Origin: Cydia pomonella
Taxonomy: Eukaryota; Arthropoda; Insecta; Lepidoptera; Tortricidae
Reading direction: 5' to 3'
NCBI RefSeq assembly: GCF_033807575.1
Contig: NC_084707.1
Coordinates: forward strand, 18,586,550-18,650,549
DNA length: 64,000 bases
The translations under genes and the position numbers were made by a program. The notes under the pieces were generated by a model. That model saw only the letters and a program-made list of their open reading frames with translations. It did no database searches and had not been told where the DNA came from. Shown here piece by piece: positions 47,541-58,389 of this stretch. Each line of letters begins with the position of its first letter. Positions within the stretch are counted from its first letter, which is position 1.

Positions 47541-48720
47541 TATTTGATTTTATTTATTTTTATAAAGATAAATTGCAGTATAAATTATTCCTATGTTAAT
47601 CTATATGAATTTATATTTTGATCGTCAATGATTTGACATGCAAACATATAATTATGTATAAACAAAATGTCAATAATAATAATCAAAAATACAAAAAAAA
47701 ATCAAAATTACCGTCAAATTCAAAACTTTCTTAGTGTCAAATGAAACACAAAAAACTAACAAATAATGCAATACATAAAAGCGTTAAGTGCCCTATTCAC
47801 ACGATTATATATCCCACATGATGGTGGGGTCAGCTTTCCTGTTTAACCTTCTCCACTTTGCCCTGTCCACGATATCGTCCTCGCATAACTTGCACTCACT
47901 CAAGTCCTTTAAAACTATATATTTCCATCTTGTTGTGGGTCTGCCCGTGGATCTTCGGCCTGAGATGGAAAGTTGTAGTGCCGAATGTCCTACGTACTCA
48001 GAGGGCCTCCTTTTTACGTGACCATACCATCGCAGTCTACTCTCCTGCATTTTGTCGGCGATGTCGCGCAGGCCCAGGCTGCCTCGCACGTTACTCGTTA
48101 CAGATTATGTCGAGCCTGGGAACGTCGCACATCCACCTCAGCATCTTCATTTCAGCAACTTGAATGGTATTCACGTGCATTTGAGTCGTTGCATAAGAAC
48201 CGGCCTTATTATACTTTTGTATATAAGACCCTTAAGTTTGACTGGCATCGTCCTGTCACACGTAACACCAGTCACTTCTCGCCATTTTAGCCAAGCAGCG
48301 GCTTTATCATGCTTACCGTTCCTAGTAAACAACGTTCCCAGATACACAAACTCTTTCACTTATTCCACTCTTTCGTGACCAATCAAAATTTCACAGTTTG
48401 TCATATTTTCTCCCTTTTAAAATACCATTAATTTCGTCTTGCTAACATTTATTTTCATTCCTTTCCTTTCAAAAGACCGGTGCATTCTAGTTTCAATCTC
48501 CTGCAACTCTTCACTCGATGACGCTAGCAATACCAAGTCATCAACGTAAAGAAGACATTTGACGAGTAACCCACTCATTCTCAGCCCACATTTATCATTT
48601 CTCAAATCATGCAGACTACTGTCCATGAATTGATTAAACAGCTACGGTGGCGCTACACATCCTCGCCTAACATCCTTTTCGATGCTAAACCACTCAGTGT
48701 AATGGTACGATCATATAGAA
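47541..48720 (-). mobile_element. Degenerate LINE (RTE-like) RT fragment
   Basis: On the minus strand: RT motif B (RRGCVAPP then LFNQFMD), the catalytic motif C as YVDDLVLLA, and INVSKTKLMVF. The C-terminal part has EFVYLGTLFTRNG, ESRLRWYGHVKRRPSEYV, GRRSTGRPTTRWK and DRAKWRRLNRKADP. Stops and shifts break it into frames at 48626-48417, 48359-48171 and 48089-47805. An AT-rich 3' UTR ends near 47541 with AATAAATAAAATC. The RWYGHV..R....GRP..RW pattern is typical of RTE-type tails. Confidence 0.8.
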
Positions 48721-49180
48721 TATGACATTTAATATACGTAAATGTGACTCTGTCATAGTCATAGTTTTATCCTTCACTTTGAATTAACTTACGTAGTTTG
48801 TTTTTAAGTAGTTAGTTACTAGATAGTTTTCATGGTATAATCCAAATTGTTTCACTGGGAATGCTCACCGCGGTACAATAAAGCAGCCGAGCAGCGTGTA
48901 ATTAATTCGCCCATGTTATAATGTTATACCCCGGAAGGGTAAAATGAACTTCGCCGTAGTAGCTATTCGAGTTGTTGCTACTTTCATATTATACGTGTTC
49001 AAATTCTTACGTACAAAGTAATCAGTATATGTTGAACATAAAAACACTTCATAATATAAAGTACTAATACTAGAAACCATAAAGTTAAATAAAATAAAAG
49101 TTTATAGGTACTTCACCATAATGGATATAGAACTGACATTACACGTATATATTCATTAGTATATAGTCATGTTTTGACGA
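48721..49180 (+). other. Intron 5 spacer with first copy of a local duplication
   Basis: Bases 48865-48940 (CACTGGGAATGCTCACCGCG onward) resemble 49487-49560. Otherwise AT-rich. Confidence 0.5.
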
Positions 49181-49440
49181 CAGGTTTGGCCTAGTGGGTG
49201 TGACCCTGCCTACGAAGCTGATGGTCCCGGGTTCAAATCCTGGTAAGGGCATTTATTCGTGTGATGAGCATGGATATTTGTTCCTGAGTCATGGGTGTTT
49301 TCTCTGTATTTAAATATTTATACATATTTATATATTATATATATCGTTGTCTAAGTACCCTCAACACAAGCCTTATTGAGCTTACTGTGGGACTTAGTCA
49401 ATTTGTGTAATAATGTCCTATAATATTTATTTCTCGAGTG
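49181..49440 (+). mobile_element. tRNA-derived SINE, plus orientation
   Basis: The head GGCCTAGTGGGTGTGACCCT...GGGTTCAAATCCTGG carries pol III A- and B-box-like sequences. The body follows with GTGATGAGCATGGATATTTG and CTGAGTCATGGGTGTTTTC. It ends GTGGGACTTAGTCAATTTGT...AATATTTATT. A minus copy at 51665-52495 and a head fragment at 53309-53352 share it. Confidence 0.85.
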
Positions 49441-49716
49441 CATACTTTATTGTATTTCATAGTGCCATCTTAGGGCAAATTGCTCTACTGGGAATGCTCT
49501 CAGCAGCACAATAGAGTAGCCGGGTAACTGTAATCAAGCCGCCCATGTTCGCACGGAAGGGACGGGCACGTGAAGTACGCAGGCCGGCGACCGCCCGCTC
49601 CGGAGCTCGTAGTCGCGATTAGAGCGGAGATTACAAGGATATGTGAGTGCTACGCCGTAGCACTCCACTTACAGCTTAGCTTAAAAATGAAGACATTTTC
49701 GAAAGCTTGAGATTAA
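49441..49716 (+). other. Intron 5, second copy of local duplication
   Basis: Bases 49487-49560 (TACTGGGAATGCTCTCAGCA onward) match 48865-48940 at perhaps 75 percent by eye. A GC-rich patch follows at 49560-49640. Confidence 0.5.
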
Positions 49717-49988
49717 CGGCCCGATTCGAAGAATGATTAAGACACGTTTAAGATCTTGGAAAAATCTTTAAAAGATCGATAACTAAACGACATGGCAAAA
49801 TTGACGTTTATTTCGATTCCGCTGTGATCCCAATAAGGTCTATCTACGATATTTCTAACGTCAAAGTGACATTGGTTGCCCGAATCGAGCTGCTTCTGTC
49901 AATTATACGACATACAAACGATATCTAAAAGAGAACTTATCTAAATCAGAAGTTATTCTTATCGTATTTCATTTTTCGAATCGGGCCG
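49717..49988. mobile_element. CGGCCCGATTCGAA-ended MITE, long form, copy 1
   Basis: Inverted ends CGGCCCGATTCGAA, TAA duplicated on both sides (49714-49716 and 49989-49991), 272 bp. The interior includes CTGTGATCCCAATAAGGTCT. The uninterrupted copy serves as the reference for the nested copy at 51710-52323. Confidence 0.85.
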
Positions 49989-51664
49989 TAAGATGATGTT
50001 TAGAAATTTCGGCAGTTATATGAGAAATAATAATACAGCTTAAGTTCAAAGCGCATTAAACTTAACTGAAACATTTAAATAAAAATGAGATAAGTTTTAA
50101 CTAATTACACTAGGTACTTAAAATAATCATTTGGAGACAGAGCAAGGAGACGTTTTTGACAACAGATGTATAAATGATTTTACAACATTTACATCCTTTG
50201 ATCTTTCGGCCATTTTTTCTTACCAAAAACAGAGTCAGATAATAAAGTTAGAAGTTATATGCTAACGTAGCAAATACGAAACAGATACGGAAAATGCCAA
50301 TATGGCACAATGTCGAGAAAGATATTAGCTGTCAATATGATGTCGAGCCTCGGCGACGCGGGCTCGCTCTGTGGAGCGATCAATTCGGAAATTAGGGTGT
50401 AGCCCGCGCGACATTTAATCTATCAGGATTAACGGATATTGCGAAATATAACGTTTTTCTACCTATATTGTACATAGGTACATATTGAAGTTTCTATCCA
50501 CCCTTATTTTACTCTTAACGCTAAAACAGACGTGTGGCAGATATGTTAGCGAACTATGAAGTAAAAATGTTTCCATTTACGTACATTTATTACATCTGAC
50601 TTTTTTCCAATAAATAAAATTATTCACCTTCATGATGGTATTATATGAATGATCAACATTTGGTACTAGTTAACAGTAATCAAACAATGTATAATTAACA
50701 TTTCGGGGTTTTCCAGCACATTCGTGTTTAACTCGGTTCGCATAATTGCCCTTAAAGAAAATTTGACATGCAAAGGGTAAGACGACTGCGTGGTCTTAAA
50801 CGACGGACTAGCACGAGAACGCTACAGATTATATTTCTAAGCAACGGGTTTCTAAACAAATATGTTTAAAGAAAAAGTTTCATTTTTAAATTCAACATTT
50901 ACAATTAAAAAATCTAAACTTTTTCTTTGCCCTTTATCGTGTTTTTTTCGATCACTTATTGTAATTATACTATGTTTGTACCAAATTATAAGAAAAAATA
51001 AACATTTGTATTGGTTCTCGTCGTATTCTGACTATGAAGTCGTGGAGTGAATACGACGACTGTTCTGTATTTCTGAATCACAAATACGATACCACGAAGT
51101 TACGCGGCCCCGCCTTAATTTAACGGCTTATATCTACCAAGTAATCAAAACAACTTCGGAGCAATCGCTCAAATTAATAAACTAACTTCGGAAACGACTA
51201 CCTACACTCGTAATATTTGCACCAAAGATTGTTGACTTTCTACTACCGTCGCTCGAAAGTCGAAATATCAACGTTCGGTGAAACATGTACAACTCCAATT
51301 TACGGTAGTACATGGCAGCTGTAGTAAGCCAATATATGACATAGTATATACCGAAGCCTATCTAACTTTCGTTTACGGGAGAGCAAACAGAGACAAAGTT
51401 TGTATTAGTTCAGTAAGTCCGTTCCCGTCATCGAAGTAAAATAATAATTGTCCTTTTTGTTGGATTAAGTGGAATGAGCAAACATCGCTAAGTAATAATA
51501 AACATTGATTGGTGCCAAAACAAGTAGAACTATAATATACGAGTATGAGTGATTACGATTAAAAAATGTCCATTTCTAGAATTTTGGATAGTGTTTTAGA
51601 TACCATCAGCCGTAAAAGTGCATGGCCATTTTATCAATGAATTATAAATATTATAGGGACAAAA
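49989..51664 (+). other. Intron 5 spacer
   Basis: Bases 50335-50420 are GC-rich with a 21-codon frame (MMSSLGDAGSLCGAINSEIR) that has no support as an exon. The rest is AT-rich and I see nothing in it. Confidence 0.4.
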
Positions 51665-51709
51665 TATAGTATAAATATTATAGGGACATTCTTACACAAA
51701 TTGACATAA

Positions 51710-52323
51710 TACCCGATTCGAAGAATGATTAAGACACGTTTAAGGTCTTGGAAAGATCTTTAAAAGATCGATAACTAAACGACATGGCAAAATTGACGTT
51801 TATTTCGATTCCGCTGTGATCCCAATAAGATCTATCTACGATATTTCTAATGTCAAAGTGACATTGGTTGCCCGACTCGAGCAGCTTCTGTCAATTATAC
51901 GACATACAAACGACATCACAAAGTCAGCATAGGGAGCGTGCATAAACTGTAGGAGGCAGCACAGGAGCCGTCAGATTTTTGGCGCGAGGCGTAAATGTGA
52001 TGTTTTTTGTTCCGATGTAGCCCACAAGATGGCAGAACCTACTATGCACAAGAAAACATGTGACGTGTACATGTGCATGTTTATGGTTTCGATTCAGGCC
52101 ACAAGATGGCAGACCCTCCAACGCGCACGGTCCCTATTGTATATATTATGTTATAGATGTAATGATATATTTTAAATTGTATTTTTATATATAAGTAGTT
52201 ACACTATTGTCTTAGGTTTAGTACCTGTAAAAATAGTTGTAAGTGTGGGAAATACAATAAAATAAAATAAATATCTAAACCAGAACTTATCTTTATCGTA
52301 TTTCATTCTTCGAATCAGGCCAT
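51710..52323. mobile_element. CGGCCCGATTCGAA-type MITE, long form, copy 2, interrupted
   Basis: It follows copy 1 (49717-49988) almost base for base to 51917 and again from about 52272 to 52323. The outer bases are slightly eroded (TACCCGATTCGAAG, CGAATCAGGCCA). TAA flanks both ends (51707-51709, 52324-52326). Confidence 0.85.
51918..52271 (+). mobile_element. Short retroposon inside the MITE
   Basis: The segment is absent from MITE copy 1. It contains ACAAGATGGCAGA twice (about 52026 and 52101) and GTCAGATTTTTGGCGCGAGG, and ends AATACAATAAAATAAAATAA, an A-rich tail. Possible 5-bp duplication ACATC/ATATC. It looks like a LINE-derived or SINE-like insert. Confidence 0.7.
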
Positions 52324-52542
52324 AAGTCCCACGGTAAGCCAGGAAGGCTTGTGTTGTGGGTACTCGGAAAACGATATATATAATATACAAATACTTAAAT
52401 ACAATGAAAACATCCATGACTCAGGAACAAATATCTGTGCTCATCATACAAGTAAATGCCCTTACCGGGATTCGAACCCAGGACCATCTGCCATACATAT
52501 AGGTATATATATGGATGTATAATGTTTAATATAATTATTTTA

Positions 52543-53267
52543 AAAAACCGGCCAAGTGCGAGTCGGACTCGTGCATCGAGGGTTCCGTACAAACCTGTAG
52601 GTATATATTATTATATGATGTAACAAAAAAATTACGGTTTTTCGCAATTTTTCCTTTATCTGTGCTATAACACGTTACTTCGTACCAAATTTCAAGATTC
52701 TGAATTCAAGGGAAGTAGGTTTTGATTCCCTTGCGAGTGTCGAAAATTTGCGGAAATTTGCGGCATAAACGTCTGTATCTTTTGATTGCGTCGGCTTAGA
52801 AGTTTGATTTTTAGGGTTCCGTACCGAAAGGGTCAAACGGGACCCTATTACTGAGACTTCGCTGTCCGTTCGTCCGTCAGTCACCAGGCTGTATCTCATG
52901 AACAGTGATAGCTAGACAGTTGAAATTTTCACAGATGATGTATTTCTGTTGCCGCTATAACAACAAGTACTATATAAATCAGAATAAAATAAATATTTAA
53001 GGGGGGCTCCCATACAACAAACATAATTTTTTTGCCGTTTTTATAAACAATGGTACGGAACCCTTCGTGCGCGAGTCCGATTCGCACTTGGCCGGTTTTT
53101 TCATAGCTCCAAGGGACAGTAGTCTTGAGTATTTGATAGAAATTCCAGCTTGATACCTCCACGCGTTTCTGAGAAAAACGGTCTTGACAGACAGACAGAC
53201 GGACGGACAACAAAGTGATCCTATAAGGGTTCCGTTTTTTCCTTTCGAGGTACGGAACCCTAAAAAA
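52543..53267. mobile_element. CCGGCC/GGTTCCGTA family element with an inverted relative nested inside
   Basis: The outer element runs from AAAACCGGCCAAGTGCGAGT to GTACGGAACCCTAAAAAAC. Inside it, 52812-53100 is an element of the same family in inverse orientation (AGGGTTCCGTACCGAAAGGG to CGCACTTGGCCGGTTTTTT). TAAAAAAC stands at both outer borders, a possible 8-bp target duplication. No ORF. Confidence 0.75.
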
Positions 53268-53308
53268 CTACCATACACTTATCATAACGCCATTTCATAT
53301 ATACGACG

Positions 53309-53352
53309 ACCGGTCTGGCCTAGTGGGTATTGAAACTGCCTATGAAGCTCGA
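53309..53352 (+). mobile_element. SINE head fragment
   Basis: CCGGTCTGGCCTAGTGGGTA and CTGCCTATGAAGCT match the tRNA-like head of the SINE at 49181. The rest is missing. Confidence 0.6.
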
Positions 53353-53379
53353 TTTCTGTTATCTGTACACAGGGTTTTT

Positions 53380-53550
53380 CGCCTAAGGCAGTATCTTACG
53401 TGAGCGAATAACTCGCGAACGCGAAGCGATACCTTCGCGATCCTTTGATACCTATGGAAGTGTCCTACGTGGGCGATCTCTGAATGCCATTGGGCCGCCG
53501 CGCCGCGTCGCATTCGCGAGTCATCGCTCACGTAAGCCACTGCGTAAGCT
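53380..53550. mobile_element. MITE with CTTACGTGAGCGA inverted repeats
   Basis: Left arm GGCAGTATCTTACGTGAGCG, right arm read inward GCAGTGGCTTACGTGAGCGA, and both continue into an ACTCGCGAACGCGA-like stretch. The interior is GC-rich. No ORF of meaning. Confidence 0.65.
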
Positions 53551-54233
53551 GCAGTTGTCCTTATCGCACTAATTTAAGGAGGATTTTGCCCTCGTCAGCG
53601 CGACGGAGATATTTACCCAAAATTCTTAAATTTGAGAAGGAGCTCGGCTAGTATTTCCTCTTAATATCCTATGCGTGAAGTTGGAGGGTACAAAGACGGC
53701 ACTTGGTTTTATTTCGATTCAATCTGATTACGTCACACTGTTATTTTCCAACGAGAACAAGCCTTTCGAAGCTAAAATAGGCTTGCACGAGTTTAGGTAA
53801 GTTAAAATTAAATATCACATTTATATTCGCGGTTTAAACTTTAAAGCGTGCTTTACATGGATGCACTGTCACATAAGGTGACCGCCTACGACTAGCGTTC
53901 CGCTGCCGTGGGCGCTGGGCGGCCAGGAAGGCGGCACTATTTTCGCGATGTCGGCGGACTGTTCCTTCCGTACTCGCGTTATCGGCTGATTTACGACATC
54001 ACTCCCTGAAATCGCCACTTTTTGTGGTGCTTCGCTATTTGACGGTAAAGAGACCCATTTCCCTGTTGATGCTTCAATAATATTAGTAGGTAAAATGTAT
54101 TTTTATTGTGGCATACTGCACTACCTTGAGTATTTAATTAAAGTAAATAGACATTATGAGACATTAGACAGATTGACGTTAAATATCTAATTGGTAAAAA
54201 ACGTTTAGTAGGTAAATCATAAATATTGACACA
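53551..54233 (+). other. Intron 5 spacer
   Basis: A GC-rich stretch at 53880-54020 has no exon features. The rest is AT-rich. Confidence 0.4.
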
Positions 54234-54235
54234 TA

Positions 54236-55503
54236 CAGGGTGGAAAACATCTATGGGTCCTGGAGGAGAACTACTATAAATCGGTAGTTAGCTCATTTTA
54301 CTGAAAGGAAGCATTCCGTTTAAAGCTCCCTTTTTTTATAGTTTCGTAAATAACTCGTAACGGTGGCCAATACGAGTAACAAAACAATGATTTTCCACGC
54401 AAATAATGTACATAGAATTTTCTACAAAAAAGATCGAGTACACCTTTTGCAAGGATCAATATATAAAAAGATATTAAAGAGGGAGATTTAATTAAAATCA
54501 ATTCTAAGGTTCGTTTTCTTTAGATTTTCGTAAATAATTTGTAAAGTATGACCCACAGCAAAAAATATTCTTATACATAAATAATTAGCGAATTTTTTTC
54601 TACAAGAAACATATAGAACACTTTTTGCTTATTTATATTCAAAAAGATACTAAAGCGGGAAACCTAATTAAAATCGCATCAGTCTAACGATCCAGCGAGG
54701 AAATGCTGCCAGCGTCTTCGTTACTATGCCGCAGGGTCCATTTTTAGATTTATTTTAGTTTTATTTTAGATTTAATTTAGTCATATTTTAGATTTAATTT
54801 ATATTGTGTTTTTATAATGAATAAATTTTTAATTGTATGTATAATAATAATAAATAAATTTTAATGTATCCCATTAAAATCAATCTTATGGTCCATTTTT
54901 CTATATTTTCGTAAATATCTTGTGTACGATGGCCAATAGCGAAACACGTTAATTCTAAATAGTATATAGAAATTTTTCTACAAAAAAGATGTGGTACACT
55001 TTTTACATGGCTCTATATTTTAAAAGATATGAAAGAGGAAAGTTAATTATAATCATTTCAAAGGTTGTTCTAGTTTTTCGTAAATAATTTATAAAATATG
55101 TCAGAAAAAAAGGAATTCTATACGCAAATAATTTCCATAAAATTTACAGCAAGAAACAAAGGTTCTTTACAGTTTTTCGCTATATATCGCTAACATTTTT
55201 TTTCTATGTACCACCGTTTACAAGTTATTTAAGAAAAACTAAAAAAGCCTTAGTTTTCAATTTATTTTATTTGTTTATTAGAGAAATTTTGATCCTAGCG
55301 ATTCGTATAATAAAATAGCGAGGGTTATATTTTTAATTTTTAGTTGGTTCAATTCCCGGGTAAGATAAGAGAATTTTAGAAGATCTTTGAAAGCAATTTT
55401 GTTTCTTTTCAAAAATAAATAAATGTTTCCTTTCAGTAAAATGAGCTAATTAAACGATTTAAATTAGTTACCCTCCGTGGCCCATAGATTTTTTTTCACC
55501 CTG
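54236..55503. mobile_element. Tc1/mariner-like non-autonomous element with internal satellite
   Basis: The ends are CAGGGTG...CACCCTG with TA on both sides (54234-54235, 55504-55505), and the inverted repeats extend about 75 bases (to TTTACTGAAAGG). Inside, a unit of about 170-185 bases is repeated four times, recognised by TTTCGTAAATA at about 54342, 54527, 54908 and 55077. One unit is split by a LINE tail. TA targets and CAGGGTG ends suggest Tc1/mariner. There is no transposase. Confidence 0.75.
54676..54872 (+). mobile_element. LINE 3' tail inserted in the Tc1-like element
   Basis: ATTAAAATC flanks both sides (54667-54675 and 54873-54881), a 9-bp target duplication. The insert encodes SLTIQRGNAASVFVTMPQGP and a stop, then an AT-rich UTR. 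IQRGNAASV also occurs in the fragment at 60319-60603, so both come from related LINEs. Confidence 0.8.
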
Positions 55504-55507
55504 TATA

Positions 55508-56779
55508 AAAACAATAATAGGTATAAAGCAAGCAATGAGTCGGGACTAGACAAAGTGAATGGTTTCAAGAGTCATAATATAAATAAATACATTGCAATTG
55601 GGCACTTAAAGAGTAATGTAAAACTAAGAATCCCGTGTTCATCTTTAATTCAGAATAATCTTCTAACTTGATGCTGTGGACATACAACGCTCTTTCTCTC
55701 ACAGCTGTAATCTGACTTGACTCATCTATAGCTAAACATTTTTATGACGTCAGCCAGACAATTAGGTTGGTTAGTGGAGACTAGACTCGTATTAGGGTGA
55801 CGCGCGACGCGCCGCGCGGGCTGCGCGTGTCGCCGGCGCGTGCCGGCTGTCGCCCCCGCGCTGACGTCATTTGATTCACCCGCAGCCTTCATTGACCGAA
55901 GCGGATTTCACTATGCTTAAGGGATTCGATGTGCTGAGGACCGTCACAAGCTTTTGTCGTTCTCATTACTAAATATAGCACGTAACATTCCTAAAGCGAA
56001 ATGAATCTACAGGCACATATTCATTGCACAGCTGAAATATACAATATACGTAACTTAGAGACAAAATGATCAACAAGGAAAAATGCTTTGACCATTATTC
56101 CTTGTTGATCCAATAGCCAATTGCTCCTGCGAATGTCTATGAAAACCTGCATATCTCGCATATTGGCGATAATACATCACAACCGTGTAATAAAAGAGAT
56201 ATATCGAAAATAATAATCTAATTAATTAATTAATCTAATTTAATTTCAATTTTGATTTTATTAATAAATTAGTATAAGTAATAAATGTGCACTTTTGAAT
56301 TTTTAAATTTAACTTAGTCGTTTTTATTACTACACTACTACTAATAGGTAGGTGGGCATTTCTATTTAAAGTTATGTGATAGAATTGGGAATTATTATAT
56401 GACTTCTACAAAATCACGACGTATTTAATCCGCATTGGCGGGAAACTACAAAATATAGGGTTGAGTGGAGAAAACGAGGGGAGGCCTTTGCCCAGCAGTG
56501 GAACACTAAATTAGGCTAATCAAAAAATTATGATCATACAAAACGGACAAAAAAATTGAAATTATGGGAACACTTGTTTTTCCTATTAGGATGGAAAAGC
56601 TCGTGATTATGAGAGGAAATAAAATAGAAATTCTAAAATATAAAATGCTAGTTGGGGGTGCAACTTTACAAAGAAATTCCCAGCTAGTTAGGCATCTACT
56701 CGTTTTCAGCATCTGTGTTTTATTCTGGTTTCTTAACCAACAATCAACGTTGTACACTTATAATGTCTTATTTGAAGAG
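55508..56779 (+). other. Intron 5 spacer with a GC-rich island
   Basis: Bases 55795-55890 are very GC-rich (CGCGCGACGCGCCGCGCGGG) and carry TGACGTCA at 55862-55869. I see no splice-bounded frame there. A regulatory element is possible. Confidence 0.35.
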
Positions 56780-57099
56780 AGGTATGGGCATTGTGAATTT
56801 CATCTGGCTTTGTGTGGTAGGGCACAGCCAGTGGATGTCATTCCAGATCTAGAGCAGAGCCCAACTGGGGAAGTACCTCCACCTTACAGAAAACCGCAGC
56901 CAAATAACACTAGACCCTATGCTCATAGTGTTGTGTTCCTGCCGGTGAGTAAGGTTGCCAGAGCTCAACGTGGGGAGGGGGGTTTAGGGTCGACAACGCG
57001 CATGTAACTCCTCTGGAGTTGCAGGCGTACATAGGCTACGGAGATTGCTTACCATCAGGCGGGCCGTATGCTTGTTTGCCACCGACGAAGTATTTAAAA
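56780..57099 (+). mobile_element. Poly-A-tailed SINE/LINE 3' copy
   Basis: Its 3' half (GCGCATGTAACTCCTCTGGA to TTGCCACCGACGAAGTATTT and A residues) matches 7477-7594. The 5' part includes GATCTAGAGCAGAGCCCAAC. The plus-strand frame of 147 codons across it is a by-product of the repeat. The 5' limit is approximate. Confidence 0.7.
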
Positions 57100-58389
57100 A
57101 AAAATGTTCTTTGATAGTAAGTTTCCTTTAACAATGTTAGTTTTACTTAATGCAGATAGCTATGGAAAGTTATATGCAGGTTCATGTTAACTTTCGCGAG
57201 CAGTTAAAAAATTGAATGATCTGCATTTAAGATAACAACCAACGTGCCTTTGTTTAAAAACAGTCCAATGGCAGCATGGTTCCATTTTTATCGCTTGTCA
57301 CTATGCCCGTCACTTTCGCACTTACATACTTGTTAGAACGTGACAGGCATGGTGACAAATGATAAAGAGCCGACAATATTAGCCCAGTGAACTACAAGTA
57401 ACTTTTACTATGACTGCTAGTTCTAAAAGTACGATAGTGAGTCCACTCCCTCTTGATCGATGTGTTAATGTTATCTTTCCTGGTGGACCAGCCAAGATGC
57501 CAATCGTTTGCGCTACGACAACAAAACGCTTTCTGTCTCTCTATCAGTCTTCTATATTATTTAGTGCTATAGAGACAGATCGTTTTGTTTCGTTTCTTTA
57601 CGAACGATTGTCGTTTTGGCTTTGCACTCTGATATTTAAATTGAAAAAAAAACATATTTATAGTTAGTTCTGTTGCAAACGGACGTAAACTAAAATCGAA
57701 ACATGAATAATAGGACCTAGCCCTGCTTTGAGTAAGGGTCTAATTTTCCTGAGTGTAGCCTTTCCGTTCTTTTTTCCCCACTGCACGATAGCAGTTTTGT
57801 ACATGCTATGTACACGTGAGCAAAAGGTTGCCTTATGATAAAGAATTTGGAAGATGGCTTTCGTAACTCGTCTTATACCTGTTTGCAATTTACAAAAATA
57901 TTGTTGACTATGTGCGCGGCTAGGCAGAGGTACCACCATTGAGTGATGACACATTTTTCGACAATCGACACAATATAGGGTAACGTTTGTTTGGCTTCAG
58001 AGAATAGTATGAAACACCCTAAATGTGAATGAAATATTTAAAGTTACTAAAGTCTTTTTATCTTTTTAGAGCAAAATCTAGGTTTTCTAAATAGCAGTAG
58101 TTGTTAAATAATGCATCGAGTCTAAGTGGTAAGCTAGAGGTTATTTCCGTCGATGTAAGTAGGTACTTCTCTCGTATACATAAGTAATGCGTCATCCATT
58201 TCCTCAATTGAATCCTCGTTACTGAGCGCTCGATGGCGGTTTTATTGTTGATTTATACCCATATGTAGGTAAATACTGGTAGTTAGCCCCGAACTGAGAA
58301 CTCTCGGTTCGCCAAAAACTTTATCCTTAGAGTAGAATCATAGACATAATCTACATATTTAATTGTCAATGCGATAGTAAAAAAAATGA
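57100..58389 (+). other. Intron 5 spacer with a hairpin
   Basis: Bases 57279-57372 form an imperfect inverted repeat (TTTTATCGCTTGTCACTATG against CATGGTGACAAATGATAAAG), probably a small MITE. Open frames at 57410-57667 and 57664-57954 show no family features. Confidence 0.45.

Larger units (their letters stand above)
51665..52495 (-). mobile_element. tRNA-derived SINE, minus orientation, split by a MITE
   Basis: The SINE tail lies at 51665-51709 (inverse of ...GTCAATTTGTGTAATAATGT) and its body and B box at 52324-52495 (GGGATTCGAACCCAGGACCA is the inverse of the head). The MITE at 51710-52323 sits between them and duplicates TAA. The SINE is truncated before its A box. Confidence 0.85.

Noticed and set aside
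49183..49251. A tRNA gene
   Set aside because: It is the head of a SINE that recurs at 52324-52495 (inverse) and 53309-53352.
56564..57007. A 147-codon plus-strand frame
   Set aside because: Its second half lies in a poly-A-tailed dispersed repeat whose 3' half also occurs at 7477-7594, and the first half has no recognisable feature.
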